In this document: positions 10,298 to 23,600 of the stretch, piece after piece | How the letters are laid out: each line of letters starts with the position of its first letter | Numbering within the stretch: position 1 is the first letter of the stretch | Program-made: the position numbers and the translations under genes | The notes under the pieces: generated by a model | Databases searched by the model: none | What the model was told of the DNA's origin: nothing | Seen by the model: the letters and a program-made list of their open reading frames with translations, nothing else | Source of the DNA: Ichthyophonus hoferi | Lineage: Eukaryota; Opisthokonta; Ichthyosporea; Ichthyophonida; Ichthyophonidae | Assembly (NCBI GenBank): GCA_002751075.1 | Contig: NAOQ01000030.1 | Span: 20,220 to 75,848 of the forward strand | Direction of reading: 5' to 3' | Length of the DNA stretch: 55,629 nucleotides

Positions 10298-10873
10298 GGT
10301 TTTTTATTAAGAAAATTTCTATATTTTCCATTACGTTATGTGTGCTTTACCACAAACTGGTCAGGTTTAGATTAGAAACCCCTAGGTGGCGAAATAAAAG
10401 ATTACCAGATCTGGTGGTTTTGTATTATTGAGCAATGGTATTGGTAAACGAATACCCCGAAATCCTGTATATTATTGGTGTAAAGCTATTAATTCCAAAA
10501 TATTATAGCACGTCNNNNNNNNNNNNNNNNNNNNNNNNNNNNNNNNNNNNNNNNNNNNNNNNNNNNNNNNNNNNNNNNNNNNNNNNNNNNNNNNNNNNNN
10601 NNNNNNNNNNNNNNNNNNNNNNNNNNNNNNNNNNNNNNNNNNNNNNNNNNTCAGAGGTTTTTTATTAAGAAAATTTCTATATTTTCCATTACGTTATGTG
10701 TGCTTTACCACAAACTGGTCAGGTTTAGATTAGAAACCCCTAGGTGGCGAAATAAAAGATTACCAGATCTGGTGGTTTTGTATTATTGAGCAATGGTATT
10801 GGTAAACGAATACCCCGAAATCCTGTATATTATTGGTGTAAAGCTATTAATTCCAAAATATTATAGCACGTCA
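10298..10873. other. Assembly gap flanked by the same ~215-base sequence on both sides
   Basis: Positions 10298-10514 and 10656-10873 carry the same sequence (starting GGTTTTTTATTAAGAAAATT and ending ATTATAGCACGTC) in direct orientation around a run of N at 10515-10650. This is typical of an assembler failing to collapse an overlap or two haplotypes. A true local duplication cannot be excluded. Confidence 0.85.
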
Positions 10874-11879
10874 AGTATACTTACTACATTTTCTCCAATA
10901 ATAATGAAACTTACGACTGAAGACTGAGTGGTATGATATTTAAACAAAGAATATCCCACAAATTAAATCCAATGCTTGATTTATCTCATACGTACATAAG
11001 TCCGATAAAATAGATAAAAAGGCACAGTTGGAGTTTAAATTTAAATTGGGGTATTTAGAGGCTTCAGCCGTCAGATCCTAACCTTCCGTCACTTATTTTT
11101 GGCAATTATCATTTATTTTTTAAAACACATGCATGGTTCAATATAGTATTATCGTTATACATCCTAGGTAGACTCGATGAGTAGGCCGGTCTGGCCTCTC
11201 ATCTTAATTGCGGTTTTAGATAACATTCAACTGCACACAAAAAAAGGGCGTAAGGTTTAGGGTTATTTAAAAATATGTTAAAATTGTGAACTCCGAATGA
11301 ACACGCAACGCAGTCTGGCCAAAATCCTTAGCAGATGACGAAATGATCAGTTTTATGTAAGTTATTTCCATATCTTCCAATTACATTAGTGAGGTAATTG
11401 GTTGAAGAGCCATTCAAAAGAGGATAAAAATAGATGAATGAGGGTCAAAACGTCATATTTCGCTTCCGATTGTCATATTTTGAAATTTTATTTTGATAAA
11501 CTAGCCTAAATTAATTAATTAATTAAGGCGCAGTTATACATACACGAATAAAATATTACTTTACATTGACGCATTTTTAATATTTCTAATAAGAGTTAGC
11601 GGGTTTATGCAACAATATTATTTGACGGATTTTTGATCATAATTCATTAAATTAACCAATCATAACCACAACTTTAATGAAGCCATAGGCAGATTCATTT
11701 AGAACATAGATTAAGGGTTTATGTATTGTTTATGAAAGACAACCTTGAATATCATTTAAGATTAACTAATATTGAGCATGCGCATGATAGATGTTATTTA
11801 TATATAAAAAAGCGCGTGCTAATGCATGTGAAAAATGAAAATTATTGTAAAAAATACTCTCAATTTATATTAAATTCAT
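10874..11879. other. AT-rich intergenic spacer
   Basis: No gene, RNA or clear repeat is seen. There is a short TTAATTAATTAATTAA palindromic run near 11512. Confidence 0.5.
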
Positions 11880-13673
11880 TGACAGATCCCAGAACCCACT
11901 AGGATTTTCTGATCTTATCACGATAATCTTATACTCATTGTCCTTATTTGGATGATTTGGAATAAACTGTAACTAAAAACAATATTGGTAGGCTTTGGAT
12001 CCAACACAATCTGTTGGCCTATTAACTCTCTTGGTGTACTAACTCTCTTGGCCTGATAAGGGTCCATGCTATTATGGCCACAAAACAATCCAATGGAAAC
12101 AAGTTTCATTAAACTTTTGGTCGCTTGAAAGACTGTATCAGTCATGGCCTTTGCCAAGCAATCCGTTGCTTGCATTCGTGTCAGGACCCCTTTAACTATA
12201 ATCTTTCCATTTTGAACTGTTTACAGTACCAGTACCTTACTACAATGTATCTCGTTTGTTTGGGCAAACAAGCCTTCTCACATAATCTCGGGGCACTCTG
12301 GTTGTCCTCATACAAGAGTGCTCTCCCAGCGTCCCTATATCCTTGTGTTAAGAAATTCGCATCAGAATATCCTATGAGGTGCACGAATCTAGGGCTTATA
12401 AACATGTTCTCATTTGTCCTCATTTGTAGAAATTAACAGTTGATTTACAAACATGAGCACATCTAGGTAGATGTGCAGGTAGGCAGCCTTTTTGTCTAGT
12501 TGTTCTAGATCATACTCGCAAATTACTGTTATGTTCAGCTGGAGTCCAATGTTCACGAATAAAGATATGAAGTTCAAATTATCGTGATAATTCACATACT
12601 ATTTTTCTTGTAACCCCTGTGCTACAAGGTGTGGCATGGGTCCAACTTCTGATTGAGGGGTAGCCATAAGTGGGGTGTGTGGGGCCGATTCTTGTTGACA
12701 CAGATTTGTATTTGAATCCCTCCAATGTACGTTCATGAGTTACTTGTTGCCGTATGGGCACATCATCATTGCTGTTCTTATCTGGTGAATCTGCCGCATT
12801 CTCTCCCACTGATTCAGGGAAGTCGCCGAGGCCTGCTTGAGGGTGTAAATTGGCGGCAGGAGTGGATGACATGGTGATGATTTGGCATTTCATGCTATCA
12901 GACTTTGGAGCATTGGTTATTCATTAGCATATCATTGAACGAAGATTGCGTTGTAAATCCTGACCATCGCAGCTAATTTATTTATTGAGGCATTGGTTGA
13001 GGCAGAGAACTAGTGTATTTGTGCTTTGGAAGCAGCATTGGATTGTTCAAGACGGTCCTTACTTAAACAAGGCAATGGACTGTGCTATTTTTGGCCGTCA
13101 CTCTGTCAAGAACTGTACGGTTTGAGCATCCCTTGGTGCCATTTGTTGCTGGAAATCTATTAGGGCGGCATCGTAGGTAGATGGGTCACCCATTATTGTA
13201 AATGGTGCAGGGACTGAGGAAAGAGGAATATTTGGATGGGGCACTGTAAGGTGCAACACTGTAGTTTGGACTGTGGTGACTTGTTGATGCGATAAGGTGG
13301 TCCTGGTGACGTCTGAAAGCGTGGGACTGTCGCCGGATAACAGAGCTATGTGCTCCTATTTTAGTTAGAAATCTGAAAAGATAACAACTAACGAGTAAGA
13401 CTGTGTTGCAATAGATTCAGTAATAGGTGAAGGAGAGTAATGACGTAAAGTGGAAGCGTGGCAAGAGTCTACAACCGTATTGGAAGTAAGACAGAGGCCC
13501 CTATCGTAAATCTTCTTTCTGGCTAATATAGATCACAGAGCCCACTAGGATTGTATGCTCTTATCTTGATAATCTTATGCTATTATATGTCCTTATTTGG
13601 ATGGCTCGGTCTTGTATCATATGGAATAAGCTGTAACAACTAAGGCATTGAACGCTTTGGTTCTAACACTAAC
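11880..13673 (-). mobile_element. Ty1/copia LTR retrotransposon fossil, internally shortened and broken
   Basis: Minus-strand coding pieces at 11918-12423 carry the end of a copia-type pol: a GYSDANF block, ALLYEDNQSA, a KQTRYIVVRYWY block and DCLAKAMTD, the usual order of the RNase H region. A further open piece lies at 12579-12893. The two ends share about 110 bases in direct orientation (11880-11985 and 13527-13640, CCCACTAGGATT... to ...GGAATAA.CTGTAAC), which I read as remains of the two LTRs. On the minus strand the 13673 edge begins TGTT.GAACC, the usual start of copia LTRs. At 1.8 kb it is far shorter than a complete copia element, carries multiple breaks and is old. Confidence 0.7.
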
Positions 13674-13696
13674 ACTTGCCCAGAGAAAACAACTAT

Positions 13697-14100
13697 TATA
13701 CAACAACTGTTGGAACCAAAGCGTTCAATGCCTTTGTTGTTACAGCTTATTCCCTATGATACAAGACCGAACCATTCAAATTAGGTCATAATAGTATAAG
13801 ATTATCGAGTTAAGATCATACAATCCTAGTAGGCTCTGTAATCTGTCAGAATAGTATTCGCCAATAAGATTATTTTTATAATCTCATTTGGGCTATTGAT
13901 TACATCACCCTCCATTAAGGTCGAGAAAGTTTAAAAGAAACAAAAACTACCAAGAATAAGCACTGTTCTCAGTCGTCAATATTTACTACCCAATTTATGT
14001 GCTTTATGTTTATATATATATACTATATCTATAGTTGCCAAGGAAGTAGAAGTAGATAATCCAGACACTTTATCAGAAGGCCAACTAGTTGAATTTGGTG
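13697..14100 (+). mobile_element. LTR fossil in opposite orientation, with start of the element's first ORF
   Basis: From TGTTGGAACC at 13697 this is the inverted counterpart of the 13527-13673 LTR, with about 25 bases between them. After roughly 340 bases it continues into a short open stretch at 14041-14085 (KEVEVDNPDTLSEGQLVEF) matching the ORF at 5071-5400. At that point it abuts the inverted-repeat structure to its right. It is a fragment only. Confidence 0.55.
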
Positions 14101-15000
14101 TTGGTTCTTCTGATAATATAAGGTTCTGCTGGAGTTCTATCGACTTGTCCACAGTTTTTTGGAATCCCCATTAGATTTCCATAAATATTAATTAGTTTTG
14201 TTAGGCAAGCAGTAGTAATGAATAATTGGTCTGATCTATTTTCAATATTAACAGGCATATATGTTGACTTTATCTCTAACTGTATATATCGATTGTATTC
14301 AATTGTGAGTTCAGGAGGTATTCCTACCTTAATCCATTTGGGCACGATAGTGCTTATAACACAGTGTGTACAATCAGTAAAGGGTGCTATAGTACGATGT
14401 GAATAATAACTATTGTTACTATTTACTGTTAATAGGCAGTCCTCGACTTCTGAACGAGTGGAAGATCTGAACACTGATTATCGTATGTGAGTACCAATGG
14501 TGGATTAGACATGGCAATAACGATGTAATTATTACAAACATATAATTGAATGCAAAGGTGCTGGGGGCCGCGCATGTGTAAGCGGTGGAGGCCAAATGGC
14601 CGGGGCTTTTTTGGCTATTTCGGTTTATACTTATACTCGCCTCTTGTTATTGTGCAGGTCAATTGCGGTTAGTATCTGTATAGTTGTATTTATATTCGTA
14701 ATTGTAAATGAAACTGATTGTGAAAATTATTATTGGCTAATCCAACTCAAGATAAGTCACAAAAACCCATTAGAATTGTCTGATCTTACCGCAATACTTA
14801 AATACCATTGTGTCCTTAATTAGATGGTGAATTAACTAATTTTCTCATTGATGTAAAAGTGCAATATATCGCATACTAGGCCTGGGCAAAAATCGATCTA
14901 CTTATTATAGAACAGTATTCGATTAATGATCATTGCATTGCCGCTTGGTATCAAAGATCGGCCGAACTATGTTCATTCGCAGTTAACGAACTTGTAACAG
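14085..15000 (-). mobile_element. LTR-type element fossil, left arm of a large inverted repeat
   Basis: This arm is matched in reverse orientation by about 17660-18560. It includes an LTR-like tail near 14755-14830 related to the copia LTRs next door (CCCATTAGAATTGTCTGATC). Downstream of that on the minus strand is a broken ORF (14085-14520) whose intended start is shared with the right arm. No domain is recognised in the ORF. It is old, with many differences between the arms. Confidence 0.55.
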
Positions 15001-15689
15001 ATAATAATACAACCATAACTATATACACACAGTCACAATCGGATTACAGCTATTACATATACAACACATCCCAAGTAGTCAGCTAAAAGCTTCTATATCT
15101 ATTGATCAGTAGAGGGAGATTCAAGAGCAGCTAGCGAGAGCTTTAGTCTGCCCTTTCCCTAAAAACAACGACGACAGCCTGATAAAACTCATACAGTAGA
15201 TACTAATCCTTTTTCCAATAACAGCCAATTGGAGATCCCGAAACCCTTGAACAAATCACTAAAACTACCTCGGATTGCTATAAAGTACAATGAATGGAAA
15301 TAAATAGAACTCCTGATTCTGAGAAAATGTTACCAAATATCCACTGACGTAGTATGATTAGAGAACCTTCGCCCGTATAACAAGCCCTATTGGCTTATTA
15401 GAAATGCTTAAAGTTCAATAAACATAAAGCTCAAATTGGGCCCTGATTCAATCGGTGTTAGATAATGTTTTGTTCAACTGTCACATGAGAAACTTTACTA
15501 ATTCTTCTATTATTAATGTACAATAATGTAGAACAATGCATAATTGATTTTCCAAACTTTAAGTTCATTGATACATATAATGGTACAAACCTACCCTCGG
15601 CGTCTTTTGTGGCATGATTATTAAGTCGCTTTAATTTAACAATTTCTTTGATTAAATTACCAAATATCGATTAATACAGTCAAGTTTCA

Positions 15690-16200
15690 GAACCTTCACT
15701 CACACATAAGGAAGTCTTGAATTCTTAAAATTAGGATCCACTCTGAACTATAACTTTTAACTTAATCTAACTTACCAAATTACTGTATTCATTATATTAA
15801 TTATTCTAGCTTGTCTTTATTGGCTAGCTTTTCTTTATTAATAGTCTGGGTTCCTGACTTTAGTACTCAAACCGGTGATCATTGACATTTACCATAACCT
15901 ATATATGGTTATGAATTGGTTTACCAAAGATAAGCATTGAAACTAATCCAAATAAAATAATAGATTTTAGATCACAATTAATTCATATTATAGCTGTGGT
16001 AAATGTTAATGATCACTAGTTTGAGCATTGAAGTCAGGAACTCAGACGATAAATAAAAGAAAGTCAGCCAAGAAAGACAAGCTAGAATAATTAATATAAT
16101 GAATAAAGTAAAGTTGATAAGTTGGCTTAAGTTAGAAGTTATAGTTCAGAATGAATTCTAATCTTAGTAATTCAATACCTTATGTGTTATATTAAGTTGC
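15690..16200. repeat. Inner foldback (inverted repeat, arms of ~200 bases, centre near 15945)
   Basis: The left arm (15700-15890) and right arm (16000-16190) are imperfect reverse complements. Matching pieces include ATTATATTAATTATTCTAGC against GCTAGAATAATTAATATAAT, and GTGATCATTGACATTTACCA against TGGTAAATGTTAATGATCAC. It contains no ORF. It may be a foldback-type non-autonomous element or the centre of the larger inverted repeat. Confidence 0.75.
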
Positions 16201-16339
16201 TGATTGATTCAAGCCCATATTCATCAACCATACAGTTATGTGCCAGCGGTACTACATGTCTACTGATAACTATATATCGAATAAAGTTAGTAAGTTAATG
16301 CTCATATATGCTAATTTGTTTAGATGTAGAAATGTGTAT

Positions 16340-16342
16340 TCC

Positions 16343-16375
<33 letters not shown>

Positions 16376-16376
16376 T
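16340..16376. repeat. (ATA/TAA)n microsatellite
   Basis: A run of ATA trinucleotides lies inside the larger inverted repeat. Confidence 0.9.
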
Positions 16377-17659
16377 ATGAAAGCTACAATGTATACAATG
16401 CTAGAGTACTGAGCAAGTAATTGTTCTTGTTGCACTTAGCACTCCGAAATCATAAGTTCCTTGGGACTCAGCAACCCGTTGTTAGTCGTCCACCTGCAAC
16501 CTTTTAATTATAAAATTGACGATATCAAACTAATAATCTATACAAAAGAGAGTGAGCATTGGCCTGTAATATTCTCCGTCCTTTTATGTCGCAATCAAGT
16601 CTAAACATACAAAATCCTTAACACCTCTCAGTGTTTTAGAAACGTTTATTGTGTGTTCTCAAAATAAAGGTGGATTTTATTGGGAAGCTGTTGTTTCTTG
16701 GTTGTACATGGTATTATCCTGTTAACAACTCGAAGACATGTGAACTCATTTTATGATTTTGTTGAGGCTCTTGTTTCTTATCGGAAATCTTGATCGCAAA
16801 CCACCACATTATTCACTGCAACACCCAATTATATCATGTGATCTCATGATGAACTCTCGTACAGCTTTATGGTCACCTTTCCTTAATACTAAGTTATCTT
16901 GTCAATCTTGTCTGTTGATGTAAAGCTTATTTTTGGCAGGAATATCAATAAAAGTGAAGAGTATTCATTTTTGGTCTTTATTTTATGGAATGATTGGCGT
17001 ATTTTAATGCAGTGTATACCGACGAAATATTAGAACTGTTAATAATACTAGGTTTAGTATATAATTCATAAATGAAATAATAAACTAGTGAGAACCACAA
17101 TATTTTTAAATCTACAAATCTACATTTACAATATATCTATTATTAAGCTCTTTGACTATCAAACAGCTAAGAATTTGTTCTATTTTAGATAGACACTAAA
17201 AATACTTAGCGTATAACAAAACAACAGTTAATCAACGCGAAATTACCATAAAATTAGGGTACTTGATGTACTTAAAATGTAAGCAAATCAACCCAAGAGA
17301 AGAGAGCTATATACGAAGGGGTAAAAATAACACAGACCTCATGGAGAGCTCAAGCTATAGGTAATATGAAAGACATGGACTATTAATACACAGTCACATT
17401 AGGTAATAATTAATCAAATCCCCCCTTGTGATTCCATTCCAGGTGACCTACACTCTGACACTTACAAGTACTCATTCTAACCCAAACAGTATAGACTAAA
17501 TATCATGGGAACGCTATGATGGACATACTAATTTCTTCAACCATTCTATAGCTAATAGATATGAGTGTATAAGAGGAATCACACATTTAGATACTAGACA
17601 CTTTGTACGCTTCTCATTATTACTAATCACTCAGCACACAACCCACGAGGGCACCAGTA
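16377..17659. other. AT-rich spacer inside the large inverted repeat
   Basis: No gene or recognisable element part was found. This side of the inverted repeat is about 0.8 kb longer than its counterpart at 15000-15690, so some of it is probably a later insertion. Confidence 0.4.
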
Positions 17660-18600
17660 TTAAATAATGTTACAAGATTGTTAGCTGCGAATAAACACAT
17701 AGTTCGGCCGATTTTGATACCAAGCGGCAATGCAATGATCACTAATCGAGTAATGTTCTACTACAAGTAGATCGATTTTTGCCCAGGCCTAGTATGCGAT
17801 ATTGACACTTTTACATCAATGAGGAAGTTAGTTAATTCACCATCTAATTAAGGACACAATAGTATTTAAGTATTGCGGTAAGATCGGACAATTCTAATGG
17901 GTCTTTCTGATTTATCTTGAGTTGGATTAGCCAATAATAATTTTCACAATCAGTTCCATTTACAATATACAGATGCTAATCGCAATTGACCCGCACGATA
18001 AGATGAGACAAGTATAAATATAAACCAAAATAACCAATAAAGTCCGGCCGTTCACACATACACGGCCTCCGGAACCTTTGCATTTAATTATAGATTTGTA
18101 ATAATCACATCGTTATTGTAATGTCTAATTCACCATTGGTACTCACATACGATAATCAGTGTTCAGATCTCCGACTCATTCAGAAGTCAGAGAACTGCTT
18201 ACTAACATTAAATAGTAATAATAGTTATTATTTACATTGTAATATAGCACCTTTTACTGATCGTACACACTGCGTTATAAGCACTATCACAGCAAACGCA
18301 TAAAGATAGGAATACCTCCAGAGCTCATAGCTGAATACAATAGCTATAAACAGTTAGAGATAGAGTCAACATATACACCTGCTATTACAATGCCTTCTAG
18401 TGAAAGTAGATCAGACCAATTAGCTATTGCTATCGCTTGCACAGTGAAACCAACTATTATTCACGGAAATCAAATAAAGATCCTAAAGAACTGTGGACAA
18501 GTCGATAGAGCTCCCACAGAATCTTATAAACTAGATATACATTCAAATTTAATCCTAAGTTATTAAAGGTAGTTCGAGCCTATCTATCACCATCTATACA
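17660..18600 (+). mobile_element. LTR-type element fossil, right arm of the large inverted repeat
   Basis: This is the reverse-complement partner of 14085-15000. It carries GATCGATTTTTGCCCAGGCC, an LTR-like tail near 17810-17925 and, on the plus strand from 18121, a broken ORF starting MSNSPLVLTYDNQCSDL. The order LTR tail, then about 200-300 bases, then ORF is the same as in the other LTR copies of the window. That is why I group them as one element type. It is not intact. Confidence 0.55.
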
Positions 18601-18919
18601 TATAGAAGGGGTTTGGATATCAATCTAGTCTTGAGTGAGATATAAATGCAATGTAGTGATAGTAACCACCAAGTATCCTCTCATTTTCTATCCAGAAAAT
18701 ACAATTGCTTAAGAAACTATTTTCAAAGTAAAAGAGACAGGTTATTGGCTGGGAAGACCACGGGTGCACGTACCAAACTAATAAACATAAACACTATTGC
18801 AGTTCGTATGACTATATCCTACTAGCAATCTAGGGTGAATGGACCATCATAAGTGTATATGATTATGGTAGAACAGAGATAAATGGAGATATGGATCTAA
18901 ATAAAGTAGAATAGGGTAG
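18601..18919. other. 3' flank of PAN2
   Basis: This ~320-base spacer separates the LTR-type fossil from the PAN2 stop codon. On the minus strand it should contain the PAN2 3' UTR and polyadenylation signal. No AATAAA can be assigned with certainty. Confidence 0.4.
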
Positions 18920-20611
18920 CTAGGACTCCCAATGGGGGGCTTTCCATTTGAATTTCCTTCCCGCCTCATATATTTCCCTAATGGTCTTGTCCAGGGTCCG
19001 CTCGGCTAGCAGTTTCTTGTAGTGCTGTTATCAGCCAGCCATGGGCCATGTTAGTGCTACATACAAACAGCCCCTCGCTTCTTGGTTAACGTTAGCAATT
19101 ACTATTGCTCTAATTAGCATCAACTCCTCCTATTGGATGTGAGGAAACACCAAAAGTAAAATCATGATTAAATGTACGTACACCCAACTGCGAGCAACGG
19201 AATAAAGACAGTCTCATACTACGGCAGAATAATAAAGATTTATAAGAGTGTGACGGGAGAGGGAGGCAATTACCTGGTACAGATACATAGCAGTGCATGA
19301 ATCTTCAATGGAGTCATGATTATCGGCCTGTATGTCCATTGATAACAGATACCAGGCTAGAAATCGTAAGGAGATCTTGCGCTGCCACTTGAGATGGAAG
19401 AGTTCAACTGTGTCGATCACCTGGGGCTTGAGCAATCAGATGCTTGTCTTACGAACCAAATAAGGAAACACATGCCCTACCCAAATTAAGCATGTATATT
19501 GTTATTGCTAAGAGACTATTAAGAGATTATTGACTGGTTATTATGTTTGAAGCCCACTAAGCCCTCACCAAGTCTAGCCAGCAGTACGCTGAAAGCACTA
19601 GTACTGCCCGGCAACCACCCAGCCACCCCACCTTAAAATGCGTTATAGATACGGAGGGGAGGAGGAGGGAGGAAGGGGGAAAGGTAGAGGGAGGGCATAC
19701 CTGGCTACGAGGTATGTGAATGTTAATGATGCGGAAGTCCTTCTTGAGACCATGACCAATGAAAATCACCCCTCGGTCTGCAAGGCATCGCAGTTTAAGA
19801 TAGGTTGTCTAGGGGAGAAATACGTTAGTTGCACAAGATGAGTAAGAATGGGTAGTGAGGTTACGAGAACATATACAGCCCTACACATATACACCAGGCG
19901 TCTCTTCCATGTCTATTAATACCCTCTGGTAGACTTGACTGAATTTTGTATAATTGTTTTTTATTTTGTGGTAGACGGTATTGTAAGTAAGAAGAACGTA
20001 AATAAAAAATAAGGTATAATAAGAATGTAAGCAACAAGTGCCTGTTAAAAGTACAGCATTAACTGTAGGAGTAAATTCAGACGTTGGCGTCTCCGGCCCA
20101 AAATGTATAGTAAATACTAGTTTAAAAGGTCCAGACGGGTAGGTAGGATGGTAGTATAGGCCATTAGGTAGCATAAGGACCCACGATAGTCCCAACCAAC
20201 ACAATCTAAAAAGGTCCTTAGAAACTAGAGAAAAAATGAATTTAATAGAGGTATACAGGTGGCCAGTGAGTCTTACACACCTTTAACGTTACTAGGTGTT
20301 TGGTGGAGACAGTCGAGTCTAGATCACCAGGGTGAATGCCTGAGAACTGAGTAAGATAATCTACGATAGGCTCGGAAGTACATATGTAATCCTAGGAGAG
20401 AGAGAAAGGAGTTAGAGACCAGTCAAGAATAATATATATATATATATATTATATAGGTAATATTAACTGCAAGTACGTAGATGCATCAATATGCATACAT
20501 ACCTCCAGTACTGTCTCCACTTTATTATGTGGTAACTAAACCTTTCAATATAGAAAATATGTCGTAAGACGCCAGGAAAAAGGCAGGTATATCATATCAC
20601 ACTCGAAGATG

Positions 20612-20642
<31 letters not shown>

Positions 20643-23600
20643 GACGCCAGGAAAAAGGCAAGTATATCATATCACACTCGAAGATGCATGTATGTATGGA
20701 TTCATATGTACAAACAAGCCAAGGGCAGACAGACAGTAACTAACATCAATAAACGGCGCCCCAAGGTGTGGCTCTTCTGCGTGAATGACAGATACACGGG
20801 CTAGACACAGTTGAGAGGGCTTGATTGTAGTCTTAGTGCCGTCACTGTCCCCAGGGCCATTTAGTGCACACTATGTTAGTATAATATAGTATAATATAAC
20901 ACAATATAGTATAATATAACATAATATAGTATAATATAGCATAACATAGTATAATATAATAGAACACACCACAGTATAGCATAACATACTATAAAAGAAA
21001 TATTATTTGATAGCCCTCTTCGCTAAAGTTAGAAAAGTAACCCCAAAATAGAATTGGGCTAGCTGCATATTAACATGCCTATAAAATATAGATAAAAACA
21101 ACACTATAAATACATGCATATATCTATATCTAACTAATGTTATCACCATTGTTTATTGGAGAACATTAGGATTATCCAGGCCATACGAGACCAAGGGATA
21201 GCTACTATAAAGTCAGGGGCTTGTAATTTTAAAATTTACCATCTCTTATTGTTGTATATATCATTGAGTCTATTTTTGCTTTATATTTCTGTCTTGACTC
21301 TGACCTATAGTTCCCTTCTACCATGTTATATTGGGTAAACAGTTTGATTCCAATTCACCTCAAAATAGCAAAAGGAAAGATATAATATCTTGAAGGATAG
21401 TAGAACAGAGAGTGACCCAGTACAAACCTATCTACAAGATAAACAACAAAAAGCAAGAATGATAAGGCAGCAGATAAAACATCAAAAAAACATATGTACA
21501 ATATGTACAGGCGTACTCGGGCTGTTACGTAAAACCACACAACAGTAAGGAGGAGTAGAGCATCCCTCTCCCTCTCCCTCTTTCCTACCTTCTAATCGAG
21601 GCTTCTTCTTTATGAAGAGCTACAAACTCAGCATCAATCGCTACGTGGTAACCCTTGCTTGGAAGAGTATCCAATGACATAGAGGGATGGGGTGGTTTCA
21701 CCTGCATGTATATGGTAGGCCCTTTTTAAAAATCCAATCATTCATACGAATCAAATTTACTAGCATTCAAGGGGTTTTCAAAAACTGCTCAACGAGGATA
21801 AAGTTATGATATTTAACGGTTCAGTTTGTATGGTAGAGCATCACATTAAAAAAAAAATTCCCCAATTTGCATTCTACTTAACAATGGTGGATGAAGATCG
21901 AAGACGTATATTATTGGCCAATAAGAAAACAGGCCCTAATACAGTAGCCTATCATTTGTGTTTTAAGATTATAATACAGTATATGAAGATTATAATACAG
22001 GGTATTATCTTGGGGAAGGAAAATGCAGTTAAATCAACCCAGCCAATAACTTAAAGCTAAAAAAAATATCTATCTATTGGACTGTATAAACATATATATT
22101 ACAAGCAAGGGGTGGGTTTCCCAACATAACATACAATATGGCTATTGTGTGCAGTACACAGGGTGCTGTCCAATAGAATCTTGGGGTCTATAGTAGGAAA
22201 GATAGGGGGGTTCCTTGGCGTGTCTAAGAGATCCACCTGCATGATACCTCATCAATCAGGAATCATTTCAAGCTACTAATAGAACAGTACCAATAACTAT
22301 AGTAAGGTCATTGTATTTCGTACTCTCCCGGTAGGGAGACCAAGGGGTAGTAAGGACAAAACACACGAAGAGAATGAGAATACATAGAAGAGACTCATTA
22401 CAAGAATCATAGGTGGCTACGATGCGGGACAGAATAAGACCAGAACAAATATTATACATCAACACAGGATCCTACATAAGATGAGAGGCCACAAAGACAT
22501 ACAACAACAGAACTCATAAGTAGAGAGTAAAACATATATATATATACAGGAATGCGCACAAGACCATGCAAAGAATATAAATGCTATATTTACATAAATA
22601 GATATACATATAAAGGAGAGAGGAGGGTTGAAAGGAACTCAGTAAGAAAACGGGATGGATTAGCACCTGTGCATAGTACAGAAGGCAAGGTGTTTTCCAG
22701 TTAACATTAAAATTGAAAGCTTCACGTGCGCTCAGGGCTCCAATAGCATAGTCATTAAAAAGATACCAGGGATTGTCATTGGCTGCCATATCTGTCTGGG
22801 TATATCTTAGCACTAATACTCTCGCCCTAAGATATGACGTGGTTCATGCAAGGTAAGGGAGAATAAGGCATTCTATGAGAGTGCATAGAAATATAATGGG
22901 ACATGACAGAGCATGATATAGTATGGTAAAATAAGATTTGATAAGATAAGTTAGGGAAAGACAGGATAGGTGTTTGATAGAATACATAATAATATCTATA
23001 TCCCATTGGCATACCAATCATGTGGGACACACCACAGCAAATGGCAACGAGATATTATGAATGTAATCAACCAGACAGGTCCATTCACTGTATATCTTCT
23101 ATCTCTCCTTCTCTCTATCCCTATAAATACATATACATGCCCTCAGACTATCATTATGCACACTACCCAACACCACCATCCCATCAAGCCCACAACACTC
23201 TTTCACAATATCTACATAAGTATAATAGTATAATAGTAGAATAGTATAATACACATGGTGTCCATACATACCAGCACGTTGGAAATATGACGGACTAATC
23301 TTGATTTGCGCCACTAAATTGCCTCCCTGAATTTCATTATTGACATAGGCCACTACGGCTACTAGTTCGTATTGTGCTCTGAAACAGGTGGCAATTTTAA
23401 TAAGTCTGCATCTGTCCATCTAGCATAAACAAAGAAACAGAGCCAATCTAATCAAATACAACCTTACTACTAAGAAAACATACAAGCATATATAGCCCTG
23501 TCCAACAGAACCCACCAGGTAACCCCCCAGAGCCACAGGACCCCCGGCAGGATGCAAGCCATACCCACCCTTTTCTAGGCTCCTCTCCTTTCTGTGGCTT

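Noticed and set aside
19881-20204. 107-codon minus-strand ORF
   Set aside because: It lies in the PAN2 intron between exons 27 and 28. It has no domain and the flanking exons splice in phase without it.
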